Shown here one piece after another: positions 12,723 to 24,558 of a stretch of 64,000 nt of DNA. Source of the DNA: Primulina eburnea (Eukaryota > Streptophyta > Magnoliopsida > Lamiales > Gesneriaceae). Within the stretch, counting starts at the first letter, position 1, and the number at the start of each line of letters is the position of its first letter. The stretch is from contig NW_027331276.1 of assembly GCF_022965805.1 (NCBI RefSeq), forward strand, positions 36,001 through 100,000, given 5' to 3'. The notes beneath the pieces were generated by a model. It had not been told where the DNA came from. It searched no databases and worked only from the letters and a program-made list of their open reading frames with translations. Both the position numbers and the translations under genes were made by a program.

Positions 12723-14547
12723 TGTGGGGACCCGGGCTCTAACTCTATTCTTTTGGGATTTAATTGGATCTTTGTTCGAAAATGTGGGTCAAAATTTTGC
12801 TTTTAATTTTAATTCAAATGTATTAACTAAAGAATAACATATCTCGATAGAAATTAAACAACGTAATGTACATACAAGTCTGTTCGTACAACATACACTA
12901 GTGTTCACATGACAACTACAAACATAAGTAGTACAAGTGCCATAAGAAACCACTAGTAATCTGCAATGCCCGAGATCTCCACGCTATCATCATCTCTCAT
13001 CTAGCTCGTGACCCCGATCCTGTCCCACCTGTTGCCATGCACACATACAGACACGACAACAGCCGGATAACTCCGGTGAGAACATATCCCAGTATAAAAC
13101 ATGGATGCATGCAATGTCATAATCATGTACAAAAGCATAGCATATGTCAAGTAACATGAATATAAATCTAAACATGTAGTAGAATACAAATCTGTATTCG
13201 ACAATTCAAATCTTGACTCGACTCTTTTCTAATCTAGGGATCCCGGTGTGAATAAGACGGTCTGTTACCTACCCAACCACTCGGGGCAACGGTACGTCTT
13301 ATTCCTAGACTTCGGTCAACTCTGTATCGAGGGTCTACACATATAGCAAATCTGCTCCTATGCGTCGATACACCGAAACGTCTAGTTTTGGCAAGTCTGC
13401 CAATCTCTCCTATCTCAGAACTCGAATATAAATCAATAAACAAGGCATTACATAATCAATGTAATAACAATCTAGTATGTGATTTAGGGAAACTCGTATC
13501 AAATCTGAATCGAGTTGTGCAATCCCGTGACCACATGAATTATACCTTTCTTGTCGCACTGTCTGTCGAGATCTCGAATCAAATGTCAAACCTGTCACCT
13601 CAAATCTGAAATGGCAATGTGTAGACACACACTATCAATCTCTAACTCAAAGCAACATATATGCCAATCGATAATAAATCTCGGTACAAATCGACGGCAT
13701 AACAGCGTAATTCTCGGTACCGGTCAACTCAATCTCAACAAAACAATATATACTATAGCCACAACTCATAATCTTCATAATATACTCATCAAAACTCAAT
13801 ATAACATGCTCAATTCTTCCAATCAATATCGATATACATGCTGGAAATTCGAACGTATAGCATATGGTATCTGAAAATCAATCCGGTAACGTTTCTACAA
13901 TGCTCATCCTATCAAGAACACATTTCTCAACTCAAAACATAATTTCCCCAACATATGGATTTCGAACCATGCTGAAAATAATCGAAGCTTACATCCTTAA
14001 ATAACTCTTGTTGCAAGGATCACAAATCTTACCTCGGATTACAAGTCGGATGGCTAATTCGCGCACAATCACAACTTTAAGATCACAAGGAATGAAAACT
14101 CTCCCTTGCAAGCTCTCGGTCTGAGGTTTCTGAATAAGGATGATGAGTCATGTTACAAACATATATATATACCATGCCAATTGTCAAGACAAGAAACAAA
14201 GGTGGCACTTCGCATGCAACACCGCGGGTGCGGTATCTTAAGAGCGCGGGTGCGCTATGCTCACGGCGAGTTCATCCAAAAATGTAGTACCTAGACCGCG
14301 GGTGCGGTCCTTACATGACCGCGGGTGCGGTCTCACACCGCGGGTGCGGTCACGCTAACACCGCGGGTGCGGTGTCTGTTCGCAAAATTCCACAAATTTC
14401 TGTCACCTACACCGCGGGGGCGGTAGTCTAAGCACCGCAGGTGCAGTGTGGCTTCGGCCATGCCTTCAAAATTCTCATTTAAATGTCATGTATTCTTACC
14501 TCTATGAGTCTAGCATCAATGGAAACTGATAATTCTCGAGCCTTACA
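12723..14547 (-). repeat. G1 5' LTR
   Basis: 1825 bp, TGTGGGGACCC...GCCTTACA on the plus strand. It includes a U3 dyad array at about 14220-14448 and an AT-only TATA run at 14161-14171. It has one extra 24-bp dyad-plus-spacer unit compared with the 3' LTR. Confidence 0.95.
14220..14448. promoter_or_regulatory. U3 inverted-repeat array, G1 5' LTR
   Basis: Eight dyads of the ACCGC-GGGT-GCGGT type, including one with exchanged arm pairs (AGCGC/GCGCT) and degenerate copies at the end. In element orientation it sits immediately upstream of TATATATATA (14161-14171), as expected of a promoter-proximal U3 region. Confidence 0.78.
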
Positions 14548-15108
14548 GCATGCAATTAGATGATCATCGCCCATAGGCTTTTATCCCCTCACAGTTATCG
14601 ATTTATATCGATGGGATATTTGCACCCACAGTCATAGATACTATTGATATCAATCCAACCAGAGAAAAGAGAAATACCATCGTATTGCTATCTATTGCTA
14701 TTGCTATTGCTACAGTTATTGCTACAGTTATTGCTACAGTATTCATGTTTCAGAGTTGATGGTATTTATGATTTCAAAGCCATGATTTACAGAGTATATT
14801 GTATCATTGCTATGTTAGAGTTCCACTTGCTGAGATTTATTCTCATTTCAGTTATTTTCATGTGATGCAGATCAGAGTGGAGGCCCGGGACGTTGAATGT
14901 GGATAGGGGTCATATGCATGCACCGTTGGAAGGAAGATTTTGGCATGATCATAGGAATGATGTTTTGTATTTTGTTTTGTCATTCGAATGATCATGTGTT
15001 ACTATTTTGTAAAGATGTTTAAAGAAATGTATTTTGAAACTCCTTCCATATTTTAAAGAAAAATTTATTTCCGCTGTGCATTTTATTTAAAGAGGTCAGG
15101 GTGTCACA
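14548..15108 (+). repeat. terminal part of an unrelated LTR (H)
   Basis: The segment ends GGTGTCACA, an LTR-type terminus, and is followed directly by the interior of copia gag at 15109. It looks like the 3' end of a gypsy-type LTR inserted into copia Z, itself cut on the left by G1. It contains no coding sequence I recognise. The left part of H is not present in the window. Confidence 0.55.
14684..14740. repeat. TATTGC-type microsatellite
   Basis: Short repeats of tattgc and ttattgctacag within the H LTR fragment. Confidence 0.85.
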
Positions 15109-17266
15109 GTGAATATGCTTGTTACGTTTGAATCCACCATCAAGAAAGAGAAGTTGGTTCTTTATGTGGGTTCTTCATCTGATACGAAGATTGATCCACA
15201 TGGGAATGGAAAGAAGCGTTCTTTCCAACGTCCCAAGAAGAACGTGCCCTTGTTGAGGCAATCTCCGAATCCCGTTGTGGCAGCCACACCAGTTAAGGCT
15301 GACAAGACTGCTGATGAATGTCATCACTGCAAGAATCCTGGACATTGGAGGCGAAATTGCAAGGAATATCTGGCCCAGAAGTGTTCTGGAAACGGTATGT
15401 TCTAAATTTAAGTAAACGTTTCAATTAACTCTACTTCTTGGGTATTGGATACCGGATGTGACTCACATCTCTATAATGAGTTATAGGTGATGGGAAGAAG
15501 TAGAATGCTTAAGGAAGGTGTGACCTTCTAGAGGATGGGCAATGAAGCAAGAGTTGCCGCCAAGGCTATTGAAGATGTTTACTTATTATTGAACAATAGT
15601 TTAAGTTAATTTTATGAGATGTTTTGTTTGTACCTAATTTTGTAAAAACATTGTTTCCATTTCTATGGTGATAAAAATGGATATTCTTGTTTATTTTGCA
15701 AAGGTGTTTGCAACATTTACATGAATGAATGTTTGATTGGTACTGGTAAACTTGAAAACGATCTCTATAACTTAAAATTAAAAGATATTCCACTAAATGT
15801 CCATTCAAAGGCATACACCATATGAGATATGGATGGGTAAGCCTCCTAAGTATTCTTATCTTAGAATATGGGGTGCCCTGCTTATGAAGCAGGTAGTGGG
15901 AGATAAATTGGATAGTCGATCCATTTTATGCTAATTTGTGGGATATCCAATGAATTCGATTGGATACTACTTATATCATCCCCAAGAAACAAAAGTGTTT
16001 GTTTCTAGGAATGCGACCCTTTTGAAAGGGAATTTCTATTGGATAGAAATAGGGAGATGATAGAACTCGAAGAGGTTCGAGAGACACCCACAATTGAAGA
16101 ACCCACACCCGAAGAGCCAAGAGAGGAGATACAAGCTCCTAGAAGATACGAGAAAGTCTCGAGACCACCTATGAGGTATGGTCAGCTTCTTGAAGAGGGC
16201 CATGATGAGCCTAACCATGGATTGATCCAAGGACCTTCAAGGAAGCGTTATCTGATGCCGATTCATCCAAATGGCTTGAAGCGATGGAATCTGAGATGAA
16301 TTCCATGCATCCGAACCAAGTGTGGGATCTTATAGATCCACCTGAGGGAACGGTTCCCATAGGGACTTGGGGCGGATGGGAAGGTATTGACCTTCAAGAT
16401 GCGATTGGTGGCAAAGGGATATACTCAAATACAAGGAGTTGACTTTGAGGAAACCTTTTCACCAGTTGAAATGTTCAAGTCTATAAGATATTGCTAGCCA
16501 TAGCTGCATAGTTTGACTATGAGATATGGCAGATGGATGTCAAGACAGCCTTTCTTAATGGGAATATTAAGAAAGTGATTTACATGTCTCAAACCTGGAG
16601 GGTTTACATCTATCGGAAGTGAGCATATGGTATGCAAATTTCAGAGATCTATTTATGGTCTAAAGAAGGCATCTAGGAGTTGGAACCTTAGATTCGATAG
16701 TACAATCAAATTGTTGATTTACTAAGAATCCTGAGGAACCCTGTGTGTATAAGAAGGTCAGTGGGAGTGTTGTGACATTCCTGGTGCTTTATGTTGATGA
16801 CATTCTACTCATTGGGAATGATGTGGCAATGTTGCAATCAACTAAGATATGGTTAGCGAGTAAGTTCTCGATGCAGGACTTGGGTGAAGCATCTTTTGTA
16901 TTGGGATACAGATCTATAGAGATAGTTCGAAAAGATTGCTTGGTCTCACCCAGTCCACATACATTGATACCATCGTGAAGCGGTTCTCGATGGATGAGTC
17001 CAAGAGAGGACATCTACCAAAGTGTCATGGCGTGTCCCTATCCAAGTCTGTCTCCCAAGACTGATGCAAAGATAGCGGCGATGACAAAGCATTCCTTATG
17101 CATCTATGATTGGTAGCATCATGTATGGGATGATATCTACACGTCCTGACGTGGCTTTTGCACTAAGTGTAGTGAGTAGATATCAATCGAACCCTGGTCC
17201 TCCACACTGGAAAGCTGTGAAAGGACATCCTCAAGGAGTTGAGAAGGACCAATAAATTGTTTTTGG
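15109..17266 (+). pseudogene. copia Z gag-pol remnant with integrase core deleted
   Basis: Plus-strand copia sequence starting in mid-gag. An open stretch to 15405 includes the zinc knuckle CHHCKNPGHWRRNC and ends in a TAA-ATT-TAA stop pair just after GNGMF, where copia Y reads through. Protease traces (WVLDTGCDSH) follow. At about 15801-15811 the GAG-pre-integrase segment jumps directly to the end of integrase, so the D-D-E core is missing. RT follows with LVLYVDDILLIGND (about 16780-16820) and several frameshifts. It is cut at 17266 by copia W, target bases tttgg. The stop pair and deletion match copia X. Confidence 0.88.
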
Positions 17267-18368
17267 TGTTAGAGTAGATGCCCTACAAGTCAACTGTTGA
17301 CTAGGGATTTTATTGACTCGGTTGTAAAGAACAATCTTTATTTTAATATAATTCATTATTTCATGGTTCGTTATACTTTATCTGTATACCCATGCAAGCA
17401 GCATAGATAAAGTCCTTGATTATGCTTTAATACAAATGAATCGTAATTCGATATTGAAACTCATTTGTAAACACTGCATATTCTAAATTCGTTCCTAGTC
17501 GATTCAGCCGCCTAAAACAGGGATAAAGGTCGCTTGAGCTCGAGACTAGCGTCTGTGATGTTGTGTACTGCGTTTCTTGGTAAGGGCATAGAGATGTCCA
17601 AACATACAGATGGGTAGTTATATGATGATTATACCGAACAACCCTCCCTCGGACTTTCCAAGTGGTTATCATTCATCGAGAGGATAAGTCCGTGGTTATG
17701 ATTGTACACCATTAGTCCTTACGACCCGGGACAACACTGAGGCTCTATATGCTAGGGCTGTGCTTTGACTCGTTTACCGGCTCCAGGAGAGTCATCAGGT
17801 GGCGAGGTTGGGTACAGTTGCGACACATATAGGAGCAGTGCATTGTAGTCGGGGATTCACCGCTCACCTACGGGAGTGGATATCCTATGTGATCTAATGA
17901 AATAATAGTGCATGGAATCTCTGGCCAGAGTACGAGATGTACGTTGGAGAAGGAGTTCTCCAAATAGTACACGCGATGCCACTATTATAGTTATCACATA
18001 GTTATCGAATTAATATGCAACCCTCGATGAACCAATGGTTGCAGATTCGATCGGGATATAGGAGATGAAGGGACCGTACTGTACGTTAATCATAATCGAC
18101 TGGTTCTTGCAGGCACTATCAGTGATACCTAGGGGATCATGGGGCGATGCTACTAGACGCTCTTACCATGATCCGATGGTTGCTATCAGAAATGAGTTCT
18201 GACATTCTTGATCAAGGTGTTGATGAATAGAATGGGGCTAACTAGGGTAAGCCCGATTCAGAATAAATTTTATTCTGAATCACAAGGAGTTGTGAACCCA
18301 CGGCTAGCTGTATCCCTGAACCATTGAGGGTCACACAAGTACTGGATTGTTTGTTCCCGTTGAGAGAA

Positions 18369-18627
18369 TAAATTCAAAAGTTGAATTTATATTATATAGT
18401 AAATTCAAGGAGTTGAATTTATGATAATTAAATTTTGAGAGAATAAATTCAAGGAGTTGAATTTATAAAATTTGAGAATTTAATTTATTAAACTCAAATG
18501 TTGGGTTTATTAAATATTAAATTTTGGAGGTGATGTAAATTCAAGTAGTTGAATTTATAATTTAAATAATAAATTCAAATGTTGAATTTATAATGTATTT
18601 AATTTATTAAGCTCAAAAGTTGAGTTG
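18369..18627 (+). promoter_or_regulatory. U3 inverted-repeat array, copia W
   Basis: Seven dyads, mostly TAAATTCAA...TTGAATTTA with 3-4 base centres (aag, ggag, ggag, atg, gtag, atg, aag). They start near 18369, 18400, 18444, 18489, 18536, 18570 and 18608. The last has matched arm changes (CTCAA/TTGAG). The array lies 220 bp upstream of TATATAAAA. Confidence 0.8.
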
Positions 18628-18848
18628 ATTAATTAATAAATTAAATATGGTGGGTATTATGTTTAATGTGCTTGTAGGAGTACAAGTCCAACATAATAAA
18701 TAATTAAAGTTTTAATAGGCTTTGATTAAATTAATTAAACTAGTTGGGCTAGTTCAATTAATTAAATCAAGCCCATTAATGTTAATTTTGTCATTAGGCT
18801 ATTATTTAATTATAAATAACCTATGCAAAGTCAAACCCTGGCCTCCAA

Positions 18849-18857
18849 TATATAAAA
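18849..18857 (+). promoter_or_regulatory. TATA box of copia W LTR
   Basis: TATATAAAA, about 400 bp before the LTR end and downstream of the dyad array. It is the best core promoter candidate in this LTR. Confidence 0.65.
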
Positions 18858-19248
18858 GTTACGTGAGCCTCCATTATTTGAGAGAGAATTCGGCCATCCT
18901 TGATTAATTTTTAGGGTTTGAGCCGTCTCTCAATTATTTCTCTCCTACGTAAAATCTCTTCTACCTTTCTAGTGCAAATTAGAAGAGGATCAAGCAATCT
19001 AGTCGTGGACTTGATAGGAGGATTTCTTGAAGAAAGTTCGTAGGGATTCATCAAGAGCCAGATCTGTTATACCGGATCGGTTGGTGTCCAGTGATTAATT
19101 CACCAAAGGTATAACGATTCTAACATCCTATGTTTGTTTTGATAAATCATACGAACGTCCAAATCAATATTATTTTGTTTTTCAAAATAAAATAAAAATT
19201 TTCTAAATCTTCCGCTGCGTTTGGGCGTGTAGAAAACTGGATCCAACA

Positions 19249-19427
19249 GTGGTATCAGAGCCAGGTTTTCTAAATCGTATGATTTAAATTATATTGAATA
19301 ATTTGTTTCTAACCACACAAGAAAATTTTCAGAAATATTGATGCACCATAAAAATTAAATTTTTCGGAAAAACAAAAAAAAAATATTTTTTTCGCGATCT
19401 GCCCGGAACTGTTCCGGGCAGACCCAG
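19249..19427 (+). other. copia W leader, first part, with PBS
   Basis: The PBS TGGTATCAGAGCC is at 19250-19262. A perfect palindrome with 11-base arms (CTGCCCGGAAC / GTTCCGGGCAG) lies at 19399-19421. G4 is inserted six bases further on. The leader resumes at 62777. Confidence 0.85.
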
Positions 19428-21072
19428 TGTGGGGACCCGGACGCTAATCAAGTTCTTAATCATCATTGGGACTAATTAATCAATTAAAACAGGGTCTAAA
19501 TTTTTTTTTTTTTTGAAATTGCGGAACGTAGTGACATACAACATATATATACATATCAGTATATAAAATACAAATCCTGTATTTCAACATTTATTCAAAC
19601 TAGGGTTTGAAACTAAAGTCAAGTGTTTAACCCTACATCTAGTCCAAGTCCGGTGCCACCACTCTAATCACGATCTAGCTCTTCATCTCCTCGACCCTGG
19701 ACCTGTCCCACCTGTTGTCAAGTACACATACAGACAAGACAACAGCCGGATATACCGGTGAGAATATAATCCCCAGTATAAATCAATGAAACATGCAATC
19801 ATATAAACAATATAAAGCATGTAATCAGGTAACATGAATATGAATCCAAATCTGAAACATAAACAATATTAAATCAAACTGTCGACACATAATTCAGACT
19901 AGACTCCATCCTAGTCTAGGGATCCCGGTTTCCAGATGTGGTATTCCTATATCGAATTCCGTAAAAGATGGAACCATGATTTCTATTACTCGATATAACC
20001 AGTGCCCTGGTATTCCTATATCGAATTCCGTAATAGAAGAATTCCAATACCCTTTACTCGATATAACCAAATATGGTGTTCCTATATCGAATTCCGTAAT
20101 ATATTCCATTACTCGATATAACCAAACATCCAGTGTCCTAACCTAACCGTCAAGGACTGTAGCTCTATCGCTAGTATCCTATCTTGAGACATAGTGCAAT
20201 GTGCCGTGGCGATACCACCACTATCCGGCACTTCTGTCACAAGATAACTTGTCTAATACCTGTCATCTAAATACAAGAGAACAAGTACATTAATCAATGT
20301 AATGCAAATATCCATGCAATAAAATAAAGTATGTGATTTAGGGAAACCCAAGTCTAAACCGACTCAAGTCCATCTCCCAATACCACATTGACTTATACCT
20401 TTCGTTGCAGTCTCGGTTTCCCGCTCAGTCGAAGTCCTGAATTCACAGTCTGTCTGGTAATCACAATATCAATAATCTCATATCAATATACCTCCAAAAT
20501 CGATAACAATCTGATCAATCTGAATTTAATTCAAAATCAACGGCATAACAGTATCATTTCACTATTCCCGTCAATACCATCTCAACATCTATCAATTACA
20601 ATCTATAACCCATATCCAATATAAACTGTAATCGATTCATAATCCAAATCTGTCCGGTATAAATCAATATACCCTAACAATTCATAACAATTCCATAATC
20701 AGTCCGTTTCTAAATCTGACTTCGATTCTATGATGTCTAACATGTCAAGAACATCATATATGAATCCTATTCAATTCTGACAATAGCATAATTTCAAAGC
20801 ATGTCAAAACGTAGCAAAACTTACGTCAAAGTGTAGCCTACGTCGATAGGATTACAGTACTGAAGTCTGATTACAATTCAGACGGACGGATTTCTCAGAA
20901 AAGGTATATATGTATATATATACTTACGTTGCATGTTTCAGCAACGTGTCACATTTCTTGAATCTCGGCTGGCGCCCGAGCGGTAATAAACTACCGCTCG
21001 AGCGCGGCAGTTTCTGTCCGATTCCTTTCGGATTTATACATTGGCGCTCGGGCGGTCAAAAACTACCGCCCG
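19428..21072 (-). repeat. G4 3' LTR, first segment
   Basis: It starts TGTGGGGACCCGG and is interrupted at 21072 by G2, continuing at 33639. Without the insertion the LTR is about 1854 bp. It contains a three-unit internal repeat (19938-20130). Confidence 0.9.
19938..20130. repeat. three-unit tandem repeat inside the G4 LTR
   Basis: Three units of roughly 55-70 bp, each with ggtattcctatatcgaattc (third unit ggtgttcc) and ending ttactcgatataacca. The copia Y insertion in the other G4 LTR falls in the third unit. Confidence 0.85.
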
Positions 21073-22842
21073 TGTAAGGCTCGAGAATTATCGGTTGTTA
21101 TTGATGTGAGACTTGAAACGACGAGAATACATGATATTTAGATCAGAATTTGTAAAGCAGGGCCGAAGCTACACCGCACCCGCGGTACAGGAAGGACCGC
21201 ACCCGCGGTGCATTGACAGAAAATTTGTAAAATTGTGCGAACAGACACCGCACCCGCGGTAATAACATCACCGCACCCGCGGTCCAAGAATTTCAGAAAA
21301 TGCAAGGGCTGCCGTGAGCACAGCGCACCCGCGCTGCTAGTGTACCGCACCCGCGGTCGTGCGTGTCAAATGAAAAATAAAGACACTTGTTCCTTGCCAT
21401 GCAATACAAGGGTATGTGGCTTCATTTCCTTCCATTTTCAGTAGTAAGCACCGAGGGAGAATTCAGAAGAGAGTCCAAGGCTTCTTCCATCTCACAATTT
21501 ATCTTTTGCAAGATTTAGCCATCCAAACTTGAATTCGAGTTCAGATTGGTACTTCTCTCAAACAAAGCTACAAGAGGATGTAAGTATTGTTCATTTCCAG
21601 CATGTTTCGAAAATTATGTGTTGGAAGAATTCAGATTTGACATAGATTATGTGTTCTTGATATACTAAGCATCGTAGAAACGTAAACGGATCGAATTTCA
21701 GACGCCGTATGCTATACGTTCGATTTTCCAGCATGTGTTGGATTGAGAATATACAGATTACAGCATGTATATAGATGTTAGATGAGATGATGAGTTGATT
21801 GTGATTGAGTATGATGTTCTTGAGTTACCGGTATAAAAGAATTACGCCGTTATGCCGTCGAATTGCATTGAAACCGATGTTAGCGTTGTATATTGATTTG
21901 CTTGAGATGTATATGACTGAAGTGCACATTGTTTATGGCATTTCAGATTTGTATTGACTACTTGGTATTCGAGATTTCGGTTCGACACAGACTGTGCGAC
22001 AAGAAAGGTATAATTCATGTGGTCACGGGATTGCACAACTCGATTCAGATTTGATACGAGTTTCCCTAAATCACATACTAGATTGTTATTACATTGATTA
22101 TGTAATGCCTTGTTTATTGATTTATATTTGAGTCCTGAGATAGGAGAGATTGGCAGACTTGCCAAAACTAGACGTTTCGGTGTATCGTCGCATAGGAGCA
22201 GATTTGCTATATGTGTAGACCCTCGATACAGAGTTGACCGAAGTCTAGGAATAAGACGTACCGTTGCCCCGAGTGGTTGGGTAGGTAACAGACCGTCTTA
22301 TTCACACCGGGATCCCTAGATTAGAAAAGAGTCGAGTTAAGAGAGTTGAGTCAAGATTTGAATGTAGAATACAGATTTGTATTCTACTACATGTTTAGAT
22401 GTATATTCATGTTATTTGATTTATGTTATGCATTGTACATGATTTATTACATTGCATGCATCCATGTTTTATACTGGGATATGTTCTCACCGGAGTTATC
22501 CGGCTGTTGTCGTGTCTGTATGTGTGCATGGCAACAGGTGGGGCAGGATCAGGGTCACGACGAGGAAGAGAGAGTTGATAGCGTGGAGATCTCGGGCGTG
22601 GAAGATTCCTAGTGTTTTCTACTAGACTTGTGGCAATTATGTTTGTAGTTGTCATTTGAACAATAGTGTATGTTTGTACGAACAGACTTGTATGTACATT
22701 ACGTTGTTTAATTTCTATCGAGATATGTTATGCTTTAGTTAATACATTTGAATTAAAGTTAAAAGCAAAATTTTGACCCACATTTTCGAACAAAGATCCA
22801 ATTAAATCCCAAAAGAATTGAGTTAGAGCCCGGGTCCCCACA
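21073..22842 (+). repeat. G2 5' LTR
   Basis: 1770 bp, TGTAAGGCTCGAG...GGGTCCCCACA. It carries six dyads at 21173-21357. Outside the array I see no open frame I would call real. Confidence 0.97.
21173..21357 (+). promoter_or_regulatory. U3 inverted-repeat array, G2 5' LTR
   Basis: Six hairpin-capable dyads: 21173-21186, 21196-21209, 21247-21260, 21270-21283, 21322-21335 and 21344-21357. Five read ACCGC-ACCC-GCGGT. The fifth reads AGCGC-ACCC-GCGCT, a paired change that keeps the symmetry. The four-base loop is invariant and the spacers are unrelated. A clear TATA box downstream is not obvious in this copy. Confidence 0.82.
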
Positions 22843-22847
22843 ACAGG

Positions 22848-22859
22848 TGGTATCAGAGC
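22848..22859 (+). promoter_or_regulatory. G2 primer-binding site
   Basis: TGGTATCAGAGC, five bases after the 5' LTR, complementary to the initiator tRNA-Met 3' end. Confidence 0.94.
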
Positions 22860-23097
22860 AGTAGGTTCTGTAGACTGAAATAGAATAGAATGAGCGGGGT
22901 AGATCGAGTCATCTTCCTTGCTTTTGAGATTCTAGCATGCTTTATTGCTTTCCCTATTATATGTGGTGCATTATCTGAGTTGATTTACAGCATTTCAAGC
23001 CTGAATCAGAACCGATTCTCGATCAGAGGTATATGATCAGAGAAGGGCTGAGACAGATGACATTGGGTGTGTACTAATCAGTTTGATAATCAGATTT

Positions 23098-24558
23098 ATG
23101 CCGCCTAGACGAGTGCCACAGCCAGAGCAGGGTAGCACATCAGGTGCAGAGATGGATGTCACCGCTACACCGATGGAAACCTTATTGAAGAGATTCCAGT
23201 CTTTCCATCCGCCTACTCTGAAAGGCACAGAGAGTGCAGTAGAATGCGAGAGCTGGCTGGATGATATCGAGATGCTGTTTGAGTCTTTGGCTTACACTGA
23301 CGAACGACGTGTGAAGCTGATAGGGCATCAGATGCAAGAGGTTGCCAAGAGCTGGTGGTTGACTACGAAGAGAGCCTTGGAGCACCGAGGCATTGACATT
23401 ACGTGGAAAGTCTTCAAGGATGAGTTCTATCAGCGTTTTTTCCCCGTCTCCTACCGGAAAGATAAGGGAGCTGAATTTGCGAATCTGAAGCAGGGACAGT
23501 GGAACATCGAGGAGTATGTTGCTAAATTTTCTGCATTGCTACGATTTGCACCGCATGTGGCCGGGAATGACGAGGCAGTGGCCGATCAGTTCATCAACGG
23601 GTTGAATCCCGATGTCTTTACTTTGGTGAACACGGGCCGGCCTAGTACTTTTTCAGAGGCACTGAACAGAGCTAAGGGAGCAGAGGCTGGCTTGATCAGG
23701 CAGCGAGGAGCTTCCTACGGTGTTCAGGGGCAGAGACCGCCACAGTCCACGACCGTACAGTTTCCACCACCTCCTCCTCGTTTTGACAGTGGAGCTAGTG
23801 GTAGTGGCAAGAAGGAATTTCTAAAGGCTAAGGGCAAACAATTTAAGAAATCCGGGAGCAGTTCATCGAGTTCGGGTGGATCTCGACAGAGAGGTCAGGG
23901 GTCAGATTATAGTGGCGCATACTGTGGTTCATGCGGAGGGCGACATGCGACGGAGCAGTGTCAAGGAGTTCTGGGACGCTGTAACATCTGTAGGCAACAG
24001 GGACATTTCGCCAGAGTTTGTCCCCAGAGAGGTGCACAACGATTCCAGAGCACAGGATCATCAGCACCAGCGCCACAAATGGAGAGACAGGCATCCTCTG
24101 TACACTCCTTTCAGCCACCCTCCACACAGACACAGCAGAGGCCAGGAGGTAGTCAGACGGTGAGTCAGCCTCCCCGACAGCAGGCACGTGTTTTTGCCCT
24201 GACAGAGGAGCAGGCGCAGGAGGCGCCAGATGACGTCATTGCAGGTAACTGTTTTCTTTGCGGTTATCCTGCATATGTGTTGATAGACACAGGGGCATCG
24301 CATACATTCATATCTGAACATTTTGCATTGAGACATTCATTGCCTGTTGAGTCGTTGTCGACAGTAGTGTCTATAGCTTCTCCGTTGGGAAGTGGTTTGA
24401 TATCTGTGACTACTGTTAGACATTGTATGCTTCAGTTTGAGGGGCATGAGATTGATCTTGATTGTGTAGTACTTGGTTTAGCTGATTTTGACTGTATAGT
24501 GGGCATAGACATGTTGACCAAGTACAGGGCCACTGTAGATTGTTTCCACAAGATTGTC
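23098..24558 (+). CDS. G2 Gag and protease part of gag-pol, interrupted by G3
   Basis: The start is taken at the MPPRRVPQPEQ methionine shared with G1; an upstream in-frame ATG at 23083 is also present. A retrotransposon Gag domain occupies roughly residues 40-200, followed by a Ser/Gly-rich linker. The zinc knuckle [14 protein letters not shown] is near residue 294 and the aspartic protease motif [10 protein letters not shown] near 394. At residue 487 the frame is cut by the G3 LTR (target duplication ttgtc) and stops at 24600 inside G3. The rest of the frame resumes in phase at 28702. Gag forms the particle and binds RNA, and the protease matures the polyprotein. A Gag-containing truncated product is possible. 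Confidence 0.93.

Larger units (their letters stand above)
6505..14547 (-). mobile_element. Ty3/gypsy element G1 (Tekay/Del-like), 3' LTR truncated
   Basis: On the minus strand: 5' LTR 12723-14547, PBS 12706-12717, gag-pol 12466-7946, stem-loop and polypurine tract 7881-7844, and a truncated 3' LTR 7843-6505. It is the same family as G2. The two LTRs differ by about four substitutions and one 24-bp indel over the 1.34 kb they share, so insertion was recent. About 464 bp of the 3' LTR (equivalent to 12723-13186) is missing at the left junction, so no target duplication can be read. Confidence 0.93.
17267..19248 (+). repeat. copia W 5' LTR
   Basis: 1982 bp, starting TGTTAGAGTAGATGCCC inside the RT of Z and ending GGATCCAACA directly before a tRNA-Met primer-binding site. 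It contains a dyad array (18369-18627) and a TATA box (18849-18857). It belongs to a copia family distinct in sequence from LTRs A-D. The 3' LTR lies outside the window. Confidence 0.9.

Noticed and set aside
12723..14547. solo LTR
   Set aside because: It is adjacent to PBS and an in-phase gag-pol with a matching 3' LTR at 6505-7843.
17267..17290. deletion of the 3' end of copia Z
   Set aside because: The junction is a clean LTR start (TGTTAGAG) in the middle of RT, so insertion of W explains it. The rest of Z should lie beyond the window.
21173..21357. CRISPR-like array (palindromic repeats with unique spacers)
   Set aside because: Repeat units are 14 bases with irregular spacers, lie in both LTRs of a plant element, and there are no cas genes.
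22848..22859. tRNA gene fragment
   Set aside because: Only the 12-base primer-binding site complementary to tRNA-Met is present; no cloverleaf.
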